In this document: piece by piece, positions 46,074 to 55,385 of the stretch
Layout of the letters: every line of letters begins with the position of its first letter
Position numbering within the stretch: the first letter of the stretch is position 1
DNA from: Phaeobacter sp. 22II1-1F12B
GTDB lineage: Bacteria; Pseudomonadota; Alphaproteobacteria; Rhodobacterales; Rhodobacteraceae
NCBI RefSeq assembly: GCF_002210165.1
Contig: NZ_AQQP01000005.1
Location: forward strand, 310,001-374,000
Length of the DNA: 64,000 bases
Direction: 5' to 3'
Made by a program: the position numbers and the translations under genes
Notes under the pieces: model-generated
Told to the model about the DNA's origin: nothing
Databases searched by the model: none
The model's input: only the letters and a program-made list of their open reading frames with translations

Positions 46074-47601
46074 ACTGACCCTTCTGGCCGCGTTTCTGGC
46101 GCTGCCCGCACAGGCCGAGCCTCTGTTCCAGCCCGTCGCCATCCCCGACCATGTCTACAGCGGCGGGTGGGAACATTTCGTCGGCGGTGGCCTCGCGGTC
46201 TTCGACTGCTCCGGCGATGGACTGCCGGAACTCTACGCTGCAGGCGGCGAAAACCCCGGCGCCCTGTTGCGCAACACTTCCGACGCTAGGCAGATCGCCT
46301 TTCGTAAGGACACACCTGCCGCACTGGCCCTGCGCAATATCACCGGCGCCTATCCGCTCGACCTCGACAGCGACGGTATCCTCGATCTGATCCTTCTGCG
46401 CACCGGCTCCAATGCGATCCTCAAGGGCGGCCCGAATTGCAGCTTTACCCCCTTCCCCGACCTTGGCATCGCCGCGGCCGATACCTGGACAACCGCCTTC
46501 TCCGCCACGTGGGAGGGCGACAATAGCCTCCCCACCCTCGCCTTCGGCAATTATGTTGACCGCGACGACCCGAACGGCCCGTTCCGCGCCTGCGATACTA
46601 GTTACCTGTACCGACCTGATGGCGACACCTACGCAGCGCCCCTCCCCCTCGACCCCGGCTTTTGCACCTTGTCGATGCTGTTCTCCGACTGGGGCAATAC
46701 CGGCCGCGCGGATCTGCGTGTCAGCAATGACCGGCATTACTATGTCTCTGGCGGGGCCGAACAGATGTGGGCGATGGAAGACAGCCCGCGCTTGCTGAGC
46801 GAGGACGACGGCTGGCAGACCCACCGTCTCTGGGGCATGGGCATCGCCGCACGCGATATCGACCGCGACGGCGATCAAGAGGTTTTCCTCACATCCATGG
46901 GTGACCAGCGGTTGCAATTCCTGCGCGAAGGCGCGTCCGGCCCGGATTTCACCGATGCGCCCTATGCGCTGGGGTCGACGGCAACCTCGCCCTACGCCGG
47001 AGGTGACGGACGCCCCTCGACCGGCTGGCATGTCGCCTTTGGCGATGTGACCAACGACGGGCGCGATGACGTGTTCATCACCAAGGGCAATGTGGACCAG
47101 ATGCCCGACAATGCGTGGAAAGACCCCAACAACCTGCTGATCCAAAACGCCGATGGCAGCTTTGCCGAGGCGGGCAAAAGCGCTGGCCTGCTCAGCATGC
47201 ACCGTGGACGCGGCGGCGCGCTCGCGGATCTGAACGGCGACGGGCTGCTCGATGTGGCGGTGGTCAACCGTCGCGCGGCGATGGAGGTCTGGCAAAACGT
47301 CTCGACCGACACCGGCCACTGGCTCAGCGTCGACCTCCGCCAGCCCGCGCTCAATACCCGCGCCATCGGCGGCTGGATCGAACTGGATGACGGCACCACC
47401 AGGCAACGGCGCGAAATCACCGTGGGCGGCGGCCATGCAGGCGGCAGCGCCATTGCAGAACATTTCGGTCTTGGCCCCGCGCACTCCGTGCGTCTGCGCG
47501 TGGTCTGGCCCGATGGCATCGCATCGGACTGGATCGAACAACCCACCAATCAGCACCTCACCCTGACCCGTCAGGGCGCCACCCTATCGCTCAACAACTA
47601 A
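46063..47601 (+). CDS. Secreted CRTAC1/ASPIC-UnbV repeat protein
   Basis: A 512-residue exported protein with a signal peptide (RRELTLLAAFLALPAQAE). FG-GAP/VCBS-type propeller repeats carry calcium loops (DCSGDGLPELY, DLDSDGILDLILL, DIDRDGDQEVFLT, DVTNDGRDDVFIT, DLNGDGLLDVAVV), and the C-terminus is an ASPIC/UnbV domain (about 425-505). The ATG at 46063 overlaps the xylR stop by 11 bases, so it should be translated with the repressor. Its function is unknown. It is convergent with the di-heme peroxidase, with an 18-base overlap of their 3' ends. Confidence 0.87.
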   Translation: MRRELTLLAAFLALPAQAEPLFQPVAIPDHVYSGGWEHFVGGGLAVFDCSGDGLPELYAAGGENPGALLRNTSDARQIAFRKDTPAALALRNITGAYPLDLDSDGILDLILLRTGSNAILKGGPNCSFTPFPDLGIAAADTWTTAFSATWEGDNSLPTLAFGNYVDRDDPNGPFRACDTSYLYRPDGDTYAAPLPLDPGFCTLSMLFSDWGNTGRADLRVSNDRHYYVSGGAEQMWAMEDSPRLLSEDDGWQTHRLWGMGIAARDIDRDGDQEVFLTSMGDQRLQFLREGASGPDFTDAPYALGSTATSPYAGGDGRPSTGWHVAFGDVTNDGRDDVFITKGNVDQMPDNAWKDPNNLLIQNADGSFAEAGKSAGLLSMHRGRGGALADLNGDGLLDVAVVNRRAAMEVWQNVSTDTGHWLSVDLRQPALNTRAIGGWIELDDGTTRQRREITVGGGHAGGSAIAEHFGLGPAHSVRLRVVWPDGIASDWIEQPTNQHLTLTRQGATLSLNN

Positions 47602-48879
47602 CCCGCTGGGCACCGTGTCTGGTACGCCCAGCCGCCCGGCAAGGCTTGCCTCATCCGTCAGCGCGCCAAGAAACGCCAGTAACTGCCGTATCTCCGTGTC
47701 GCTCAGCTCTTGCGGTGCGAGCGTATTGGCGGCGGCAATCGCCTCTATCTCGGCGGCATCCGTCATAACCTCGTAATCCTCGACCTCAAGATCGGGCAAA
47801 ACCACCTGCGCCCGATCATAAGCCTTCAGCGCCGCGACCGGATCAAGGTGATGGCGTACCACCGCCTCAAGCGTCGCATAGGCCCCGCTATGCCCATAGG
47901 GCGCGGTCGCCGTGACATTGCGCAGCGACGGGGTGCGGAAAGCATAGGCATCCGCCGGATCACCCGTCACCCGCATCCGCCCCACATCTCGCGCATGGCG
48001 TTCAAACCGCGCCGCCTTGCCGGGGCCGATCTGCGGCATCGCGATCGCGTGGAAATCATGATCCGTCTGGAATTGCCCGGCATGACAGCCTGAGCACCCG
48101 GCTTCGCCATAAAACAATTCCATCCCCGCCGCCGCATCGCCGGCCAGCTCGGCCTCGCCCCGCAGATGGCGGTCAAAGGCACTGTCATCCGCGCGCCATT
48201 CAAACACGATGAAATCCGCGATCACATTGGCGATGTCGGCGAATGTCACGTCGCGCGGGCCAATAACCTTGTCAAATGCCGCCCGATACGCCGGGATCGC
48301 CTCGACCCGGTCGGCAAGGATCGACCACGCCCCGCCCTCACCCGTCAGGATACCCTGCCGCACCGCCGCCGAAACATCGCTTTCGGAATAATGCCCGGCC
48401 ATCTCATCGGGCGAGAGCACCGGGAACATCGCCTGCGCCGCCAGCGCGGAATCAAACCCTTGCTCCATGTCGTCGCCGAGCGGCGTACGGATTCCGTCAG
48501 GCTGATCGGGGTCGTCCTCAAGCCGCCCGTCATGAAAGAAATGCGTGAACTCCGCCGCGCCAAGATTGAACAGCGCAGGCGAATTGCGCGGCACCCGCTC
48601 CTCGGGCATGTTCTCAGGGACCGCCCGGCGTTCCGGCCCAAGGCCCAAGGCCCCATCCCCCAGCCCCAACGGCAACCCGTCCGAGGTGGCAAAACGTGGG
48701 TGATGGCAACTGGCGCAGGACACACCCTTTCCACCCGACAGGATCGGGTCGTAGAACAACAACTGGCCAAGCACGATCTCATCCCGGCTGGCCGTCGAAA
48801 ACGTCGCATCCGCCTCTGGCAGCGACCCGGCTCCGGCGGCAGTCGCCACCCAGAAAGCAAGGACCGCGACCCGCCTCAT
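47584..48879 (-). CDS. Periplasmic di-heme cytochrome c peroxidase/MauG-like protein
   Basis: A 431-residue protein with a signal peptide and two haem c sites, CASCH (55-59) and CSGCH (262-266). RTPSLRNVTATAPYGHSGAYATLEAVVRHHLDP in the C-terminal part is typical of the CcpA/MauG family. It may reduce hydrogen peroxide or oxidise a protein partner. The ATG overlaps the galM stop by four bases (ATGA), so it is coupled to the xyl operon. No small c-type cytochrome donor is in the window. Confidence 0.88.
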   Translation of the reverse strand: MRRVAVLAFWVATAAGAGSLPEADATFSTASRDEIVLGQLLFYDPILSGGKGVSCASCHHPRFATSDGLPLGLGDGALGLGPERRAVPENMPEERVPRNSPALFNLGAAEFTHFFHDGRLEDDPDQPDGIRTPLGDDMEQGFDSALAAQAMFPVLSPDEMAGHYSESDVSAAVRQGILTGEGGAWSILADRVEAIPAYRAAFDKVIGPRDVTFADIANVIADFIVFEWRADDSAFDRHLRGEAELAGDAAAGMELFYGEAGCSGCHAGQFQTDHDFHAIAMPQIGPGKAARFERHARDVGRMRVTGDPADAYAFRTPSLRNVTATAPYGHSGAYATLEAVVRHHLDPVAALKAYDRAQVVLPDLEVEDYEVMTDAAEIEAIAAANTLAPQELSDTEIRQLLAFLGALTDEASLAGRLGVPDTVPSGLVVER

Positions 48880-49820
48880 ACCGCCTCTCCGATCCGAACC
48901 CGTAGCACCTGGTGATAGGGTTGCTCGGGCGTCGCCAGCGACAGCGGATAGCCGGCGTTGATCGCATTGGGATAGCCCTGAGGTTCAAGACAGACGCCCT
49001 GCCCCGGCCCGTGATCGGCCCCATGCCGTGGCCGCAGATTGCCGGATGTGTAATATTGCAGGCAAGGCTGGTCGCTTATCATTTCAAGCGCCAGCCCGTT
49101 TGGCGCGATCAGCCGCACGGGATGGTCCGGCGTTGCCTCCAGTCCGGCAAAGGTCATGTCCACGCCACGCTCCTCCGGGTCCGTATCCGCAATCACCTGC
49201 GCCGACCGGCAGTCAAACGGCTGACCACCCACGCTCTCAAGCCCGCCGCGCGCCACCAGATCACCGTCAACCGGCAGGTATTGCCCCGCTGGAACGGTCA
49301 GATGATGATCGCGGATCCGTCCCGAGCCCGCAAGATTGTAATAGGAATGCTGCGCAAGGCTGACCGGCGTCGGCCTGTCGGCAACGGCCTGCATGTCATA
49401 GACAAGCCAGCCGTCCTGCAGCGAAATATCGACCGTCAGATCCAGCCGACCGGGACAACCCTGCTCTCCGTGGGGCGAGACCAGAGACAGGCGCACCGCC
49501 CTCTCTCCGTCCGGCTCCATCCCCCATTGCCGCGTATGCAGCCCGCGCCCGCCGCCATGCAGATGATGCGGCGGCTCGTTGCAATCCAGCGCCCAGCGCT
49601 CTCCGTCCATCTCGAACGCTGCGCCAGCTGTCCGCCCGGCCATACGGCCGACGATCACGCCAAGGAAATCCGGATTGGCGCGATAAGCGTCCGGGTCGGC
49701 ATAGCCGAGCACAACCGGCACATCCTGCCCGCGATGATGCACCATCCAGGATTGCGTTGCGCAGCCGAGATCAAGGATGGTGACAGACTGCCTGCCATCC
49801 GAAATCAGATGGCGCTGCAC
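48876..49820 (-). CDS. galM: Aldose 1-epimerase (mutarotase)
   Basis: A 314-residue mutarotase that interconverts sugar anomers, here probably xylose before isomerisation. The catalytic residues are in NEPPHHLHGGGRGLH, AQHSYYNLAG (histidine) and VCLEPQGYPNA (glutamate). The open frame reaches further upstream, but GTG at 49820, preceded by GAGAAAGGAAA, gives the right N-terminus and avoids the intergenic region after xylA. It lies between xylA and the di-heme protein gene. Confidence 0.88.
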   Translation of the reverse strand: MQRHLISDGRQSVTILDLGCATQSWMVHHRGQDVPVVLGYADPDAYRANPDFLGVIVGRMAGRTAGAAFEMDGERWALDCNEPPHHLHGGGRGLHTRQWGMEPDGERAVRLSLVSPHGEQGCPGRLDLTVDISLQDGWLVYDMQAVADRPTPVSLAQHSYYNLAGSGRIRDHHLTVPAGQYLPVDGDLVARGGLESVGGQPFDCRSAQVIADTDPEERGVDMTFAGLEATPDHPVRLIAPNGLALEMISDQPCLQYYTSGNLRPRHGADHGPGQGVCLEPQGYPNAINAGYPLSLATPEQPYHQVLRVRIGEAV

Positions 49821-49920
49821 TTTCCTTTCTCCCCGCACCCCGACCTCCTCTTCCGGATGGGCTTTCCTGCCGGGTCCTGCCCCGGCAAAAGGGCCGGCGT
49901 CACCGCCAGCCCCAACCGTC

Positions 49921-51228
49921 TCAGACGAATTTGTTGACGTAGTTTTCCAGCTTTTCCTGACGGCCCGAGCGCGGCTCGGGCGCGATGCCGCCCGCTTTGA
50001 CCTTGTCAAAGATCGTGTCGAGATCGCTGTCGAGCATCGCCTTGGCCTCATCCGAGCCCCAGCCCGAATAGCGTTCGTCCAGCGCCGCTTGCAAACCACC
50101 GTCCTCGATCATCGCAGCCGCCGCCTTGAAACCGCGCGCGCAGACATCCATCGCGCCTGCGTGACCCGCAATCAGGTCTTCGGCATCCAGCGACTGACGG
50201 CGCAGCTTGGCGTCAAAGTTCGTGCCGCCCGTGGTGAACCCGCCACCCTTGAGCACGTGGTAATAGGCCAGCGCAACCTCGGGCACGTTATTCGGGAACT
50301 GGTCCGTATCCCAGCCCGACTGGTAGTCGTTCCGGTTCATGTCAATGGACCCCAGCAGGCCTTCCGAGACCGCCAGCGCCAGCTCATGCTCGAACGAATG
50401 CCCGGCCAGAATGGCGTGGCCCTGCTCGATGTTCAGCTTGACCTCGTTTTCCAGCCCGTACTTGCGCAGGAACCCGGCACAGGTCGCCACGTCGTAATCG
50501 TACTGGTGCTTCGACGGCTCCTGCGGCTTCGGCTCCACAAGGATCTGCCCCTCGAAACCGATCTTGTGCTTGTACTCGACCACCATGTTGAGGAAGCGGC
50601 CCATGTGGTCCAGCTCCTGGCTCAGGTCGGTGTTGAGCAGCGTCTCATAGCCTTCGCGACCGCCCCAGAGCACATAGTTCTGACCGCCCAGCCGCTTGGT
50701 CGCATCCATGCAGGTTTTGACCGTCGCCGCCGCATAGGCAAAGACATCCGGGTCCGGGTTGGTCGACGCGCCCGACATCCAGCGCCGGTGCGAGAACATG
50801 TTGGCCGTACCCCAGAGCAGCCCGATCGTGCGGGTCGACATCTTCTCTTCGAAATAGTCGATGATCTCCTGAAAACGATCATAGCTCTCGGCAAAGCTGT
50901 CGCCTTCGGGGCGGACATCCACGTCATGCCAGCAGAAATAGGGCTGGCCCAGAATGTCGAACATGTCAAAGGCGCAATCGGCCTTGATCTTGGCATTCGC
51001 CATCACGTCTTGCGGATACCACGGACGCTGAAACGTCTGCCCGCCGAACGGGTCGCCGCCTTCCCAAGCGAAGGAATGCCAATAGGCCACGGCAAAGCGC
51101 AGATGTTCTTCCATGCGCTTGCCCATGACGATCTCGTCCGGGTTGTAGTGACGGAATGCAAGCGGGTTGTCGCTGTCGGCGCCCTCGAACTTGATCGGAG
51201 CGATATCGGCAAAAAACGGATGTGTCAT
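49921..51228 (-). CDS. xylA: Xylose isomerase
   Basis: A 435-residue enzyme that converts D-xylose to D-xylulose with two divalent metals. [16 protein letters not shown] (about 180-195), [16 protein letters not shown] (metal ligands) and [17 protein letters not shown] are the family signatures, and [19 protein letters not shown] is near residue 295. Length matches class II isomerases. Its start overlaps the xylB stop by four bases. Confidence 0.96.
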   Translation of the reverse strand: MTHPFFADIAPIKFEGADSDNPLAFRHYNPDEIVMGKRMEEHLRFAVAYWHSFAWEGGDPFGGQTFQRPWYPQDVMANAKIKADCAFDMFDILGQPYFCWHDVDVRPEGDSFAESYDRFQEIIDYFEEKMSTRTIGLLWGTANMFSHRRWMSGASTNPDPDVFAYAAATVKTCMDATKRLGGQNYVLWGGREGYETLLNTDLSQELDHMGRFLNMVVEYKHKIGFEGQILVEPKPQEPSKHQYDYDVATCAGFLRKYGLENEVKLNIEQGHAILAGHSFEHELALAVSEGLLGSIDMNRNDYQSGWDTDQFPNNVPEVALAYYHVLKGGGFTTGGTNFDAKLRRQSLDAEDLIAGHAGAMDVCARGFKAAAAMIEDGGLQAALDERYSGWGSDEAKAMLDSDLDTIFDKVKAGGIAPEPRSGRQEKLENYVNKFV

Positions 51229-52679
51229 GGCATGGCTTTCAGGGTTGGATAGGACTGTGCGAACGCTTGATAGGCGGCCTCATAGGCGCCCTGCAGATCC
51301 GCACGGGGTTCGATGGTTTGCGAGACCGGCGGCTTGGTCATCACCGTCTCGGGGGCGGCACCGGTGATGCCGCAAATGGCCAGCCGCGCCGCGCCCAGCG
51401 CCGCGCCGAACTCGCCGCGTTCGGGCAGGTCGACGGGCATATTCAGCACAGTGGCCAGCAATTCGATCCAGTAACGAGACTGCGCACCGCCGCCGATGGC
51501 CAGAACGCGATCCAGCCGCGCGCCGGTGGATTTCAGCGCCTCGAGGTTGTCGCGCAGCGCAAAGCTCACGCCCTCCAGCACGGCCCGCGCCAAATCACTG
51601 CGCTTGGTCCCGATCGAGAGGTTGATGAAAGAGCCGCGCACCGCGCTGTCATTATGCGGCGTCCGCTCGCCCGAAAGATAGGGAAGAAAGCGCACCGCGC
51701 CGGGTTCGGTGATCGTCTCACCCAGTTCGGCGGTCAGCTCGGCGGGTTTCACGCCTGTCACGCTAGCCAGCCAGTTCAGGCAATCCGTCGCCGCCAAGAT
51801 CACGCCCATCTGATACCACGTTCCCGGGATCGCGTGGCAGAATGTATGCACCGCGCTTTCCGGGCTGGGCGCGAACCCGTCCCGCGCCGCCAGCAACACG
51901 CCAGAGGTGCCGAGCGAGACAAACCCGTCGCCCTCGCCCAACGCCCCGACACCACAGGCCGAGGCCGCGTTATCGCCGCCGCCCGCCACAACCTGCACAT
52001 CCGCAGGCAGCCCCAGCGCCTTGGCCAGTTCCGGACGGATCGTGCCGACAATATCGGTGCCTTCGATCAGGTCGGGCATCTGGTCGGCCCGCATCCCGGA
52101 CCCTTTCAGCAAGTTCTCGGACCACGCCCGCGCGCCCACATCCATCCAGGAGGTCCCGGCGCTGTCAGACATGTCCGACGCCGCGCGCCCGGTCAGCCAG
52201 TAGGAAAGGTAATCCTTGGGCAGCAGCACCTTGGCCACCTGCGCGAAAATCTCCGGCTCGTTCTCGGCCACCCACATCACCTTGGGCGCGGTAAAGCCGG
52301 GAAAGACGATATTGCCGCTGATCTTCGGGAAATCCGGGTTCGCATCCAGTTTCGCCGCCTGCGCATGGCTGCGCGTATCGTTCCACAGCATGCAGGGCCG
52401 CAACACCGCGCCCTCCGCATCCAGAAGCGTCGCGCCATGCATCTGACCCGAAAGCCCGATCCCGCGCAGTTGCGCCATCGCATCGGGCGCCTGTTCGACC
52501 AGTGAGGCCAGCGCCTGCTCGCTCGCGGCGATCCAGTCTGCCGGGTCCTGCTCACTCCAGCCGGGATGCGGATGCGACACGCTCAACCCCGCATCGGCCA
52601 CCGCAACAGCGGCCCCATCAGCATCTACCAACAACGCACGAACACCCGAAGTGCCCAGATCAAGACCGACGAACATCAC
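51225..52679 (-). CDS. xylB: Xylulokinase
   Basis: A 484-residue FGGY-family kinase that phosphorylates D-xylulose. The phosphate motif is [15 protein letters not shown] (5-19), [11 protein letters not shown] near residue 76 and the C-terminal [11 protein letters not shown] motif near residue 395 are typical. It is the first gene of xylB-xylA-galM-peroxidase. The second XylR operator is 34 bases before its ATG. Confidence 0.96.
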   Translation of the reverse strand: MMFVGLDLGTSGVRALLVDADGAAVAVADAGLSVSHPHPGWSEQDPADWIAASEQALASLVEQAPDAMAQLRGIGLSGQMHGATLLDAEGAVLRPCMLWNDTRSHAQAAKLDANPDFPKISGNIVFPGFTAPKVMWVAENEPEIFAQVAKVLLPKDYLSYWLTGRAASDMSDSAGTSWMDVGARAWSENLLKGSGMRADQMPDLIEGTDIVGTIRPELAKALGLPADVQVVAGGGDNAASACGVGALGEGDGFVSLGTSGVLLAARDGFAPSPESAVHTFCHAIPGTWYQMGVILAATDCLNWLASVTGVKPAELTAELGETITEPGAVRFLPYLSGERTPHNDSAVRGSFINLSIGTKRSDLARAVLEGVSFALRDNLEALKSTGARLDRVLAIGGGAQSRYWIELLATVLNMPVDLPERGEFGAALGAARLAICGITGAAPETVMTKPPVSQTIEPRADLQGAYEAAYQAFAQSYPTLKAMP

Positions 52680-52712
52680 GAAATTCTCCCTGTGGCGGGA
52701 ACTCTTTCGCGA

Positions 52713-52735
52713 TTTAATTCCAGTGTCAAATTAAA
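52713..52735. promoter_or_regulatory. Second XylR operator, upstream of xylB
   Basis: TTTAATTCCA and TCAAATTAAA flank GTG. The right arm is identical to the xylF site and the left arm differs at two positions, with the same 10-3-10 layout. It is placed 34 bases upstream of the xylB start. Confidence 0.82.
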
Positions 52736-52766
52736 AAGAGTGAAGGCGGCGGGATTCCGACTTCTT

Positions 52767-53792
52767 TCACCCTTCGGCTTCCGCGCTCCCCGGAGTGCCC
52801 CCCGCCGCTGCAGCCCCATGCACATTGGCCGCAAGCGCCACGCAGGGCACCGTAATGATGGGGGAAATCCCGGTCAGGCGATACATCTGCCCGGCCGAGC
52901 GAAGCACCGGATGACGCCCTTCTGCAATCAAAGCGACGACAAAGGCGAGAATCGTGCTGATCGCTCCGCCAATCGCGATACTCAGCCCGCGAATGTCCGT
53001 TACGGGCCGCTCCGGTCTCTGCGCCGGTTCCAGCACAACCAAGCGTTCCGATTGCCGCTGCACCTCAAGATCGACCCCGATCTGGGCCTGCCCCCGCCGC
53101 TGCGCCGCCAGCGAAATCTCTTGCCGCAGACGCTGCTGTTCACGTTCCATTTCGCGCGTCTCCGCGCGGCTGACCGTTGCGATTCCGGCCCATTGCGCCT
53201 CCATCGCGGCCAGCTCGGCGCGCAGCGCGGTTTCGGCCTGCGTCAGAAAATGCAGCGTCGCGCGCGCCTCGCCGATGCGCATGGCGACGCTCTGCCCGAT
53301 CAGACGGTGCGAAAATTCCTGCGCCATCAGACGCGCCAGTTCCGGATGATCCATCCGCGCCTCGACAACCACGACCGCCGACGCGCCCGACGCGGCGGTC
53401 AGCCTGATATCGATCCGCTCACGCAGTCGCTCGGTCAGCGCCGACATCGAGGTTTCGTCATCACCGGCGAAAAGACCATAGGCGTTGATGATTTCCGCCA
53501 GCGAGGTTTCGCTCTGCACCTCGCGCGCAAGCTGCGGCACATGCCGGACCAAGGGCTCGGCCACCGTGGTCGCGGCCAGTTCCTGCGCCACTTTCGGCGG
53601 CACGACCTGCAGGACCTCGCGCGCGTGATAGACCGGCCTTTGCCCCAGCCCGAAGCCGATAGAAAGCGCCAGCCCAAAGATCATCACAGCCAGCATCAGC
53701 ACCCAGCGCCGCGCGACCATGTCCATCATGTCATCAAGCGTCGATAGCTGCGCCAACACTCGATCCCGCGCCCTGTCCATATCGTTCAGCAT
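52767..53792 (-). CDS. Wzz/GumC-type polysaccharide chain-length protein
   Basis: A 341-residue inner-membrane protein with helices at about 30-52 and 272-292 flanking a periplasmic region with coiled-coil character (about 170-240, ETREMEREQQRLRQEI). This is the layout of polysaccharide co-polymerases that set exopolysaccharide length. The PxxP motif expected before the second helix is seen in part as EPAQRPERP. It is six bases after the CpsD-like gene. No glycosyltransferases or polymerase lie nearby. Confidence 0.8.
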   Translation of the reverse strand: MLNDMDRARDRVLAQLSTLDDMMDMVARRWVLMLAVMIFGLALSIGFGLGQRPVYHAREVLQVVPPKVAQELAATTVAEPLVRHVPQLAREVQSETSLAEIINAYGLFAGDDETSMSALTERLRERIDIRLTAASGASAVVVVEARMDHPELARLMAQEFSHRLIGQSVAMRIGEARATLHFLTQAETALRAELAAMEAQWAGIATVSRAETREMEREQQRLRQEISLAAQRRGQAQIGVDLEVQRQSERLVVLEPAQRPERPVTDIRGLSIAIGGAISTILAFVVALIAEGRHPVLRSAGQMYRLTGISPIITVPCVALAANVHGAAAAGGTPGSAEAEG

Positions 53793-53798
53793 CCACGA

Positions 53799-54719
53799 TC
53801 ACGCATAGGCTGGCGCGGGGCCGGTCTGGCGCGCGCGGTTGAGGATCACACCAAGTATCCGCGCCTGCCCTTCAAGGCGGCGTTCGCAATCGGCGATGTG
53901 CTGCGGCAGTGTCCGCGTACCATCCGCGACCAGCAGCACCCCGTCGACCTGCGGCAGAAAGGCCGAGAGATCGTCGCTTTCCAGAACCGGCGGCATGTCA
54001 CAGATCAGGACGTCCGGCGTCAGGTCATCCATCAGCTTTCCGATGGCCAGCGCGCAGTTTTCACCATGCAGCAGATGCGACGCCTGCGGCGCCGGCCCCG
54101 CTGCCGCCGCGACGGCAAAAGCATCGTCGGCACGTTTCACATGCGCCCCAGCCCCCGATGCGCCGCTCAGAAACCCTTCCATATCCGTCCCCGGCATGCC
54201 AAGCGCCGCAGCCAGCCCGGGCCGGTAGAGGTTAAGATCAAGCAGAACCGTGCGGCTGCCCGGCACCCCGGACAGGCTCAACCCCAGTTGCAGGGCCGAG
54301 AACGTCGCACCGCAACCCCGCGTCGGCGCGGCAATGGCCACCCGGTTCCAGGCGTTGCTGCGCAGCGTTTTCAGCAGGCTGGTGCGCAGGTGATTGAATG
54401 ACAGGCGCACAGGGTCGTTCTCGCCAGTGTTCCGCGCCTCGTCCACGATACGCCGTGTCACCGACGGCACCCCCGGCAGCCCGCGCCACGCATCCGCCTG
54501 CACAAGGCTTGAAGACAGGTGCGAAAAGGCCTGCAGCAAGGGTTTATCGTTTGATCCTTCACGGGAAGCACCCGCCCCGCGCCCCGATCCCTCGATCAGG
54601 CGCAGCTGGGCCTTGCCCCGCTTTGCGCCGAACAACCCGTGCGATTTCGGCTCGGGCAGGTCCCGATGCAATCCGTCCAGACGGGAATCGACCCCGTCGC
54701 AGCCCTCGTCATCACTCAT
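53799..54719 (-). CDS. CpsD/BY-kinase-like protein with degenerate Walker A
   Basis: A 306-residue P-loop protein of the bacterial tyrosine kinase/MinD-like family that partners Wzz-type proteins. Walker A' (VLLDLNLYRPG, D161) and Walker B (VLICDMPP, D241) are recognisable. The Walker A reads APTRGCGATFS (131-141), so the invariant lysine (GCGKT) is alanine 138. No tyrosine cluster is seen at the C-terminus (ARQTGPAPAYA). It may bind nucleotide weakly or act only as a structural partner. The first 100 residues are a low-complexity linker. Confidence 0.82.
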   Translation of the reverse strand: MSDDEGCDGVDSRLDGLHRDLPEPKSHGLFGAKRGKAQLRLIEGSGRGAGASREGSNDKPLLQAFSHLSSSLVQADAWRGLPGVPSVTRRIVDEARNTGENDPVRLSFNHLRTSLLKTLRSNAWNRVAIAAPTRGCGATFSALQLGLSLSGVPGSRTVLLDLNLYRPGLAAALGMPGTDMEGFLSGASGAGAHVKRADDAFAVAAAAGPAPQASHLLHGENCALAIGKLMDDLTPDVLICDMPPVLESDDLSAFLPQVDGVLLVADGTRTLPQHIADCERRLEGQARILGVILNRARQTGPAPAYA

Positions 54720-55385
54720 TTCAGCCCCTCTTCAAAACCGCGAACCCATCGCCCCGAATGCCTGGCGTCCGCTCAACAAGAATAATTTCGTTCAATTTCT
54801 TGCAACTCGACCGGCAATCGCAGCGCCGGGGGAAACAGGCGGCCAGCGGCGTCTGCCCGGCAATGCCGGACCGGCGATGGACCGGGCGGGATCAAAACGC
54901 ATCCCCACCCATTCGGACGTCGAGACACCGATACCTGAAGAGGCACCAATACACACACCTCGCCGTCCCTTACCCATATCCACCGCCAAACGCTCCTGAC
55001 CGCCCGCCCAGACAATGCCTGGTACCCTGGCTGCCCCCAGACAGGTTTACTCGTTACTCTCACACTTGGCGCAGGCCCAAAAACACAGACCCTTGCCGCG
55101 ACAGACCGGCCCCGACCGCGAAACTAGGAAACACCGCATTGGCAATTGGCATCACAACGCCCGGGTATCCGATCTGTCACGAATGACTTTACGCCTGCTG
55201 CTGCCGCGGACCGAATAAAACAGATTGTTTCCAAAACGCCTTTGTTGATTTCATTGGATTTTCCCTTTTTCGAGGGAACCAATCACCAATCCAGGCACGC
55301 ATTGTTCACGTTCAAGCAAAAACGGCGCCCCAAGGGGACGCCGTTGAACCGGGTTTGGCCCGGCTGATTCCGGTAGAATCGCCTG
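54720..55385. other. Intergenic region between the cpsD-like gene and gap
   Basis: About 666 bases with no gene I can support. The short open frames in it lack ribosome binding sites and family features. The part at 55200-55300 is more AT-rich. The gap terminator lies at 55321-55345. The promoter for the Wzz-CpsD pair is expected near 54720-54850, but no clear box was seen. Confidence 0.6.
55317..55345 (-). terminator. Rho-independent terminator of gap
   Basis: On the minus strand AACGGCGTCCCC and GGGGCGCCGTT pair across a short TT loop, with one mismatch, and are followed by five T residues (GCCGTTTTTGC). It is 41 bases past the gap stop. Confidence 0.8.

Noticed and set aside
45967-47556. 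Minus-strand open frame of 529 codons opposite the CRTAC1-like gene
   Set aside because: It has no family features and lies antisense to a gene with a signal peptide and clear propeller repeats.
49777-51252. Plus-strand open frame of 491 codons opposite xylA
   Set aside because: It is a shadow of xylA; the composition is His/Arg-rich and no motif is seen.
54773-55063. Minus-strand 96-codon open frame between the cpsD-like gene and gap
   Set aside because: Trp/Arg/Pro-rich composition, no ribosome binding site and no family match; treated as intergenic.
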